Below, piece by piece: positions 42,343 to 42,713 of a DNA stretch of 42,713 nt. The stretch is from an uncultured Pelagibacteraceae bacterium (GTDB lineage: Bacteria > Pseudomonadota > Alphaproteobacteria > Pelagibacterales > Pelagibacteraceae): positions 1 through 42,713 of the forward strand of contig CACLZS010000011.1 in NCBI GenBank assembly GCA_902611465.1. Direction: 5' to 3'. A model generated the notes under the pieces. The model was given only the letters and a program-made list of their open reading frames with translations, made no database searches and was not told the origin of the DNA. Position numbers and translations under genes: made by a program. Numbering within the stretch: the stretch's first letter is position 1; every line of letters starts with the position of its first letter.

Positions 42343-42446
42343 CTGTTCTAATAGTTTTGAAAATAGTAGCTTTTGTAAAATTAAGCAATAGGCAAAATGA
42401 TTAAAATTATAGATCTACTATGACCATTGGTGTGGCTGAAATTTTT

Positions 42447-42713
42447 TTAATTTTTTAACCAATCATAGTTTTTTTTATAATTCTCAAATAAAGAGTAATA
42501 TCTTTTATATTTATTGTAGTCATATGATTGAATGCCAGTTCTTAATTGTACATTACTGCTAGTCTTTATATATAAATTATCTCTTTTATGAAATTCGAAT
42601 ATTTCCTCATTCCAATTTAAATCACAAAATTCAAAAATCTTTTTTGTTTCTTTATATTTGTCATTATTCAAACTTTCTAAGGATATTGTAATAATATTTT
42701 GTGGATATTTTTT
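42447..42713 (-). CDS. C-terminal part of a sulfotransferase, 5' end outside window
   Basis: The frame is open from the right edge (KKYPQNIITISLESLNNDKY) to the stop at 42447, giving 88 visible residues. It matches the C-terminal region of the sulfotransferase domain as in the gene at 39626: ITISLESL corresponds to the post-motif strand (DVNYENF), FEFCDLNWNEEIFEFHK to FLDLKWEDEIKNYNK, and VQLRTGIQSYDYNKYKRYYSLF to the terminal helices with the conserved Arg. The ATG at 42671 is internal and not a start. The gene runs toward the tRNA, opposite to the truncated copy on its other side. Confidence 0.68.
   Translation of the reverse strand, partial: KKYPQNIITISLESLNNDKYKETKKIFEFCDLNWNEEIFEFHKRDNLYIKTSSNVQLRTGIQSYDYNKYKRYYSLFENYKKNYDWLKN

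Noticed and set aside
42343..42446. Possible promoter or small gene between tRNA-Gly and the right-hand sulfotransferase
   Set aside because: No open frame, hairpin or convincing -35/-10 pair could be singled out in this short AT-rich gap.
1..42713. CRISPR arrays, insertion sequences, riboswitches or rRNA genes
   Set aside because: No regularly spaced repeats, transposase motifs, structured leaders or rRNA sequence were seen; no duplicate of the tRNA-Gly 3' end was noticed elsewhere, although this was checked only by eye.

Overview
The window is a densely packed, very AT-rich (about 30% G+C by eye) stretch of an alphaproteobacterial chromosome. It is most consistent with a streamlined marine lineage such as SAR11/Pelagibacterales. 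Evidence is the gene order, short or negative intergenic gaps, scarce Shine-Dalgarno sites and convergent genes that share stop-codon bases. No intergenic gap exceeds 300 bases. The central landmark is the probable chromosomal replication origin at 19835-20118, between hemE and ppsR (the alphaproteobacterial hemE/RP001-type origin). It holds an exact DnaA box and two degenerate ones inside a repeated 14-mer. Genes flip strand there: the hemE, hemH, hemJ, rho, mnmE, mnmG, rsmG, parA, parB block runs leftward and ppsR, maf, aroE, coaE, dnaQ rightward. One exact and one near-exact parS site lie about 8 kb away, in rsmG and mnmG beside parAB.

Left part (1-9616): 5'-truncated nth, adenosine kinase, an unlisted 35-codon arfA-like ribosome-rescue gene translationally coupled to a winged-helix regulator, a YkuD L,D-transpeptidase, yggS and a thiE-like gene sharing one ATGCAT start palindrome, a major porin with a strong terminator, a DUF3576 lipoprotein, then leuS, lptE and holA. 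Centre (9613-25446): ParABS and the origin cluster, a sulfotransferase between mnmE and rho, late heme synthesis genes, ppsR to dnaQ, then secB, fxsA, a Tim44-like gene and a Smr gene.

Right part (25450-39599): hslUV, divergent from a histidine operon (hisB, hisH, an unknown secreted SHOCT-like protein, hisA, hisF, hisE) that runs directly into a malyl-CoA lyase and malate-CoA ligase module (mcl, mtkA, mtkB), then HIT, GNAT, lolA, ftsK, a ubiH-like gene and a LON-domain gene. The last 3 kb look variable: a TPR-sulfotransferase, a second one cut off exactly at the 3' CCA end of tRNA-Gly(GCC), and the C-terminal part of a further sulfotransferase at the window edge.

The most interesting points are the tiny arfA next to a gene whose last codons form a terminator hairpin, the shared ATGCAT start, the tRNA-bounded sulfotransferase remnant, the MTK/MCL module fused to the histidine operon, and a UbiH-like protein that has lost its glycine-rich FAD motif. 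I did not find a clear candidate for an entirely new multi-gene system.
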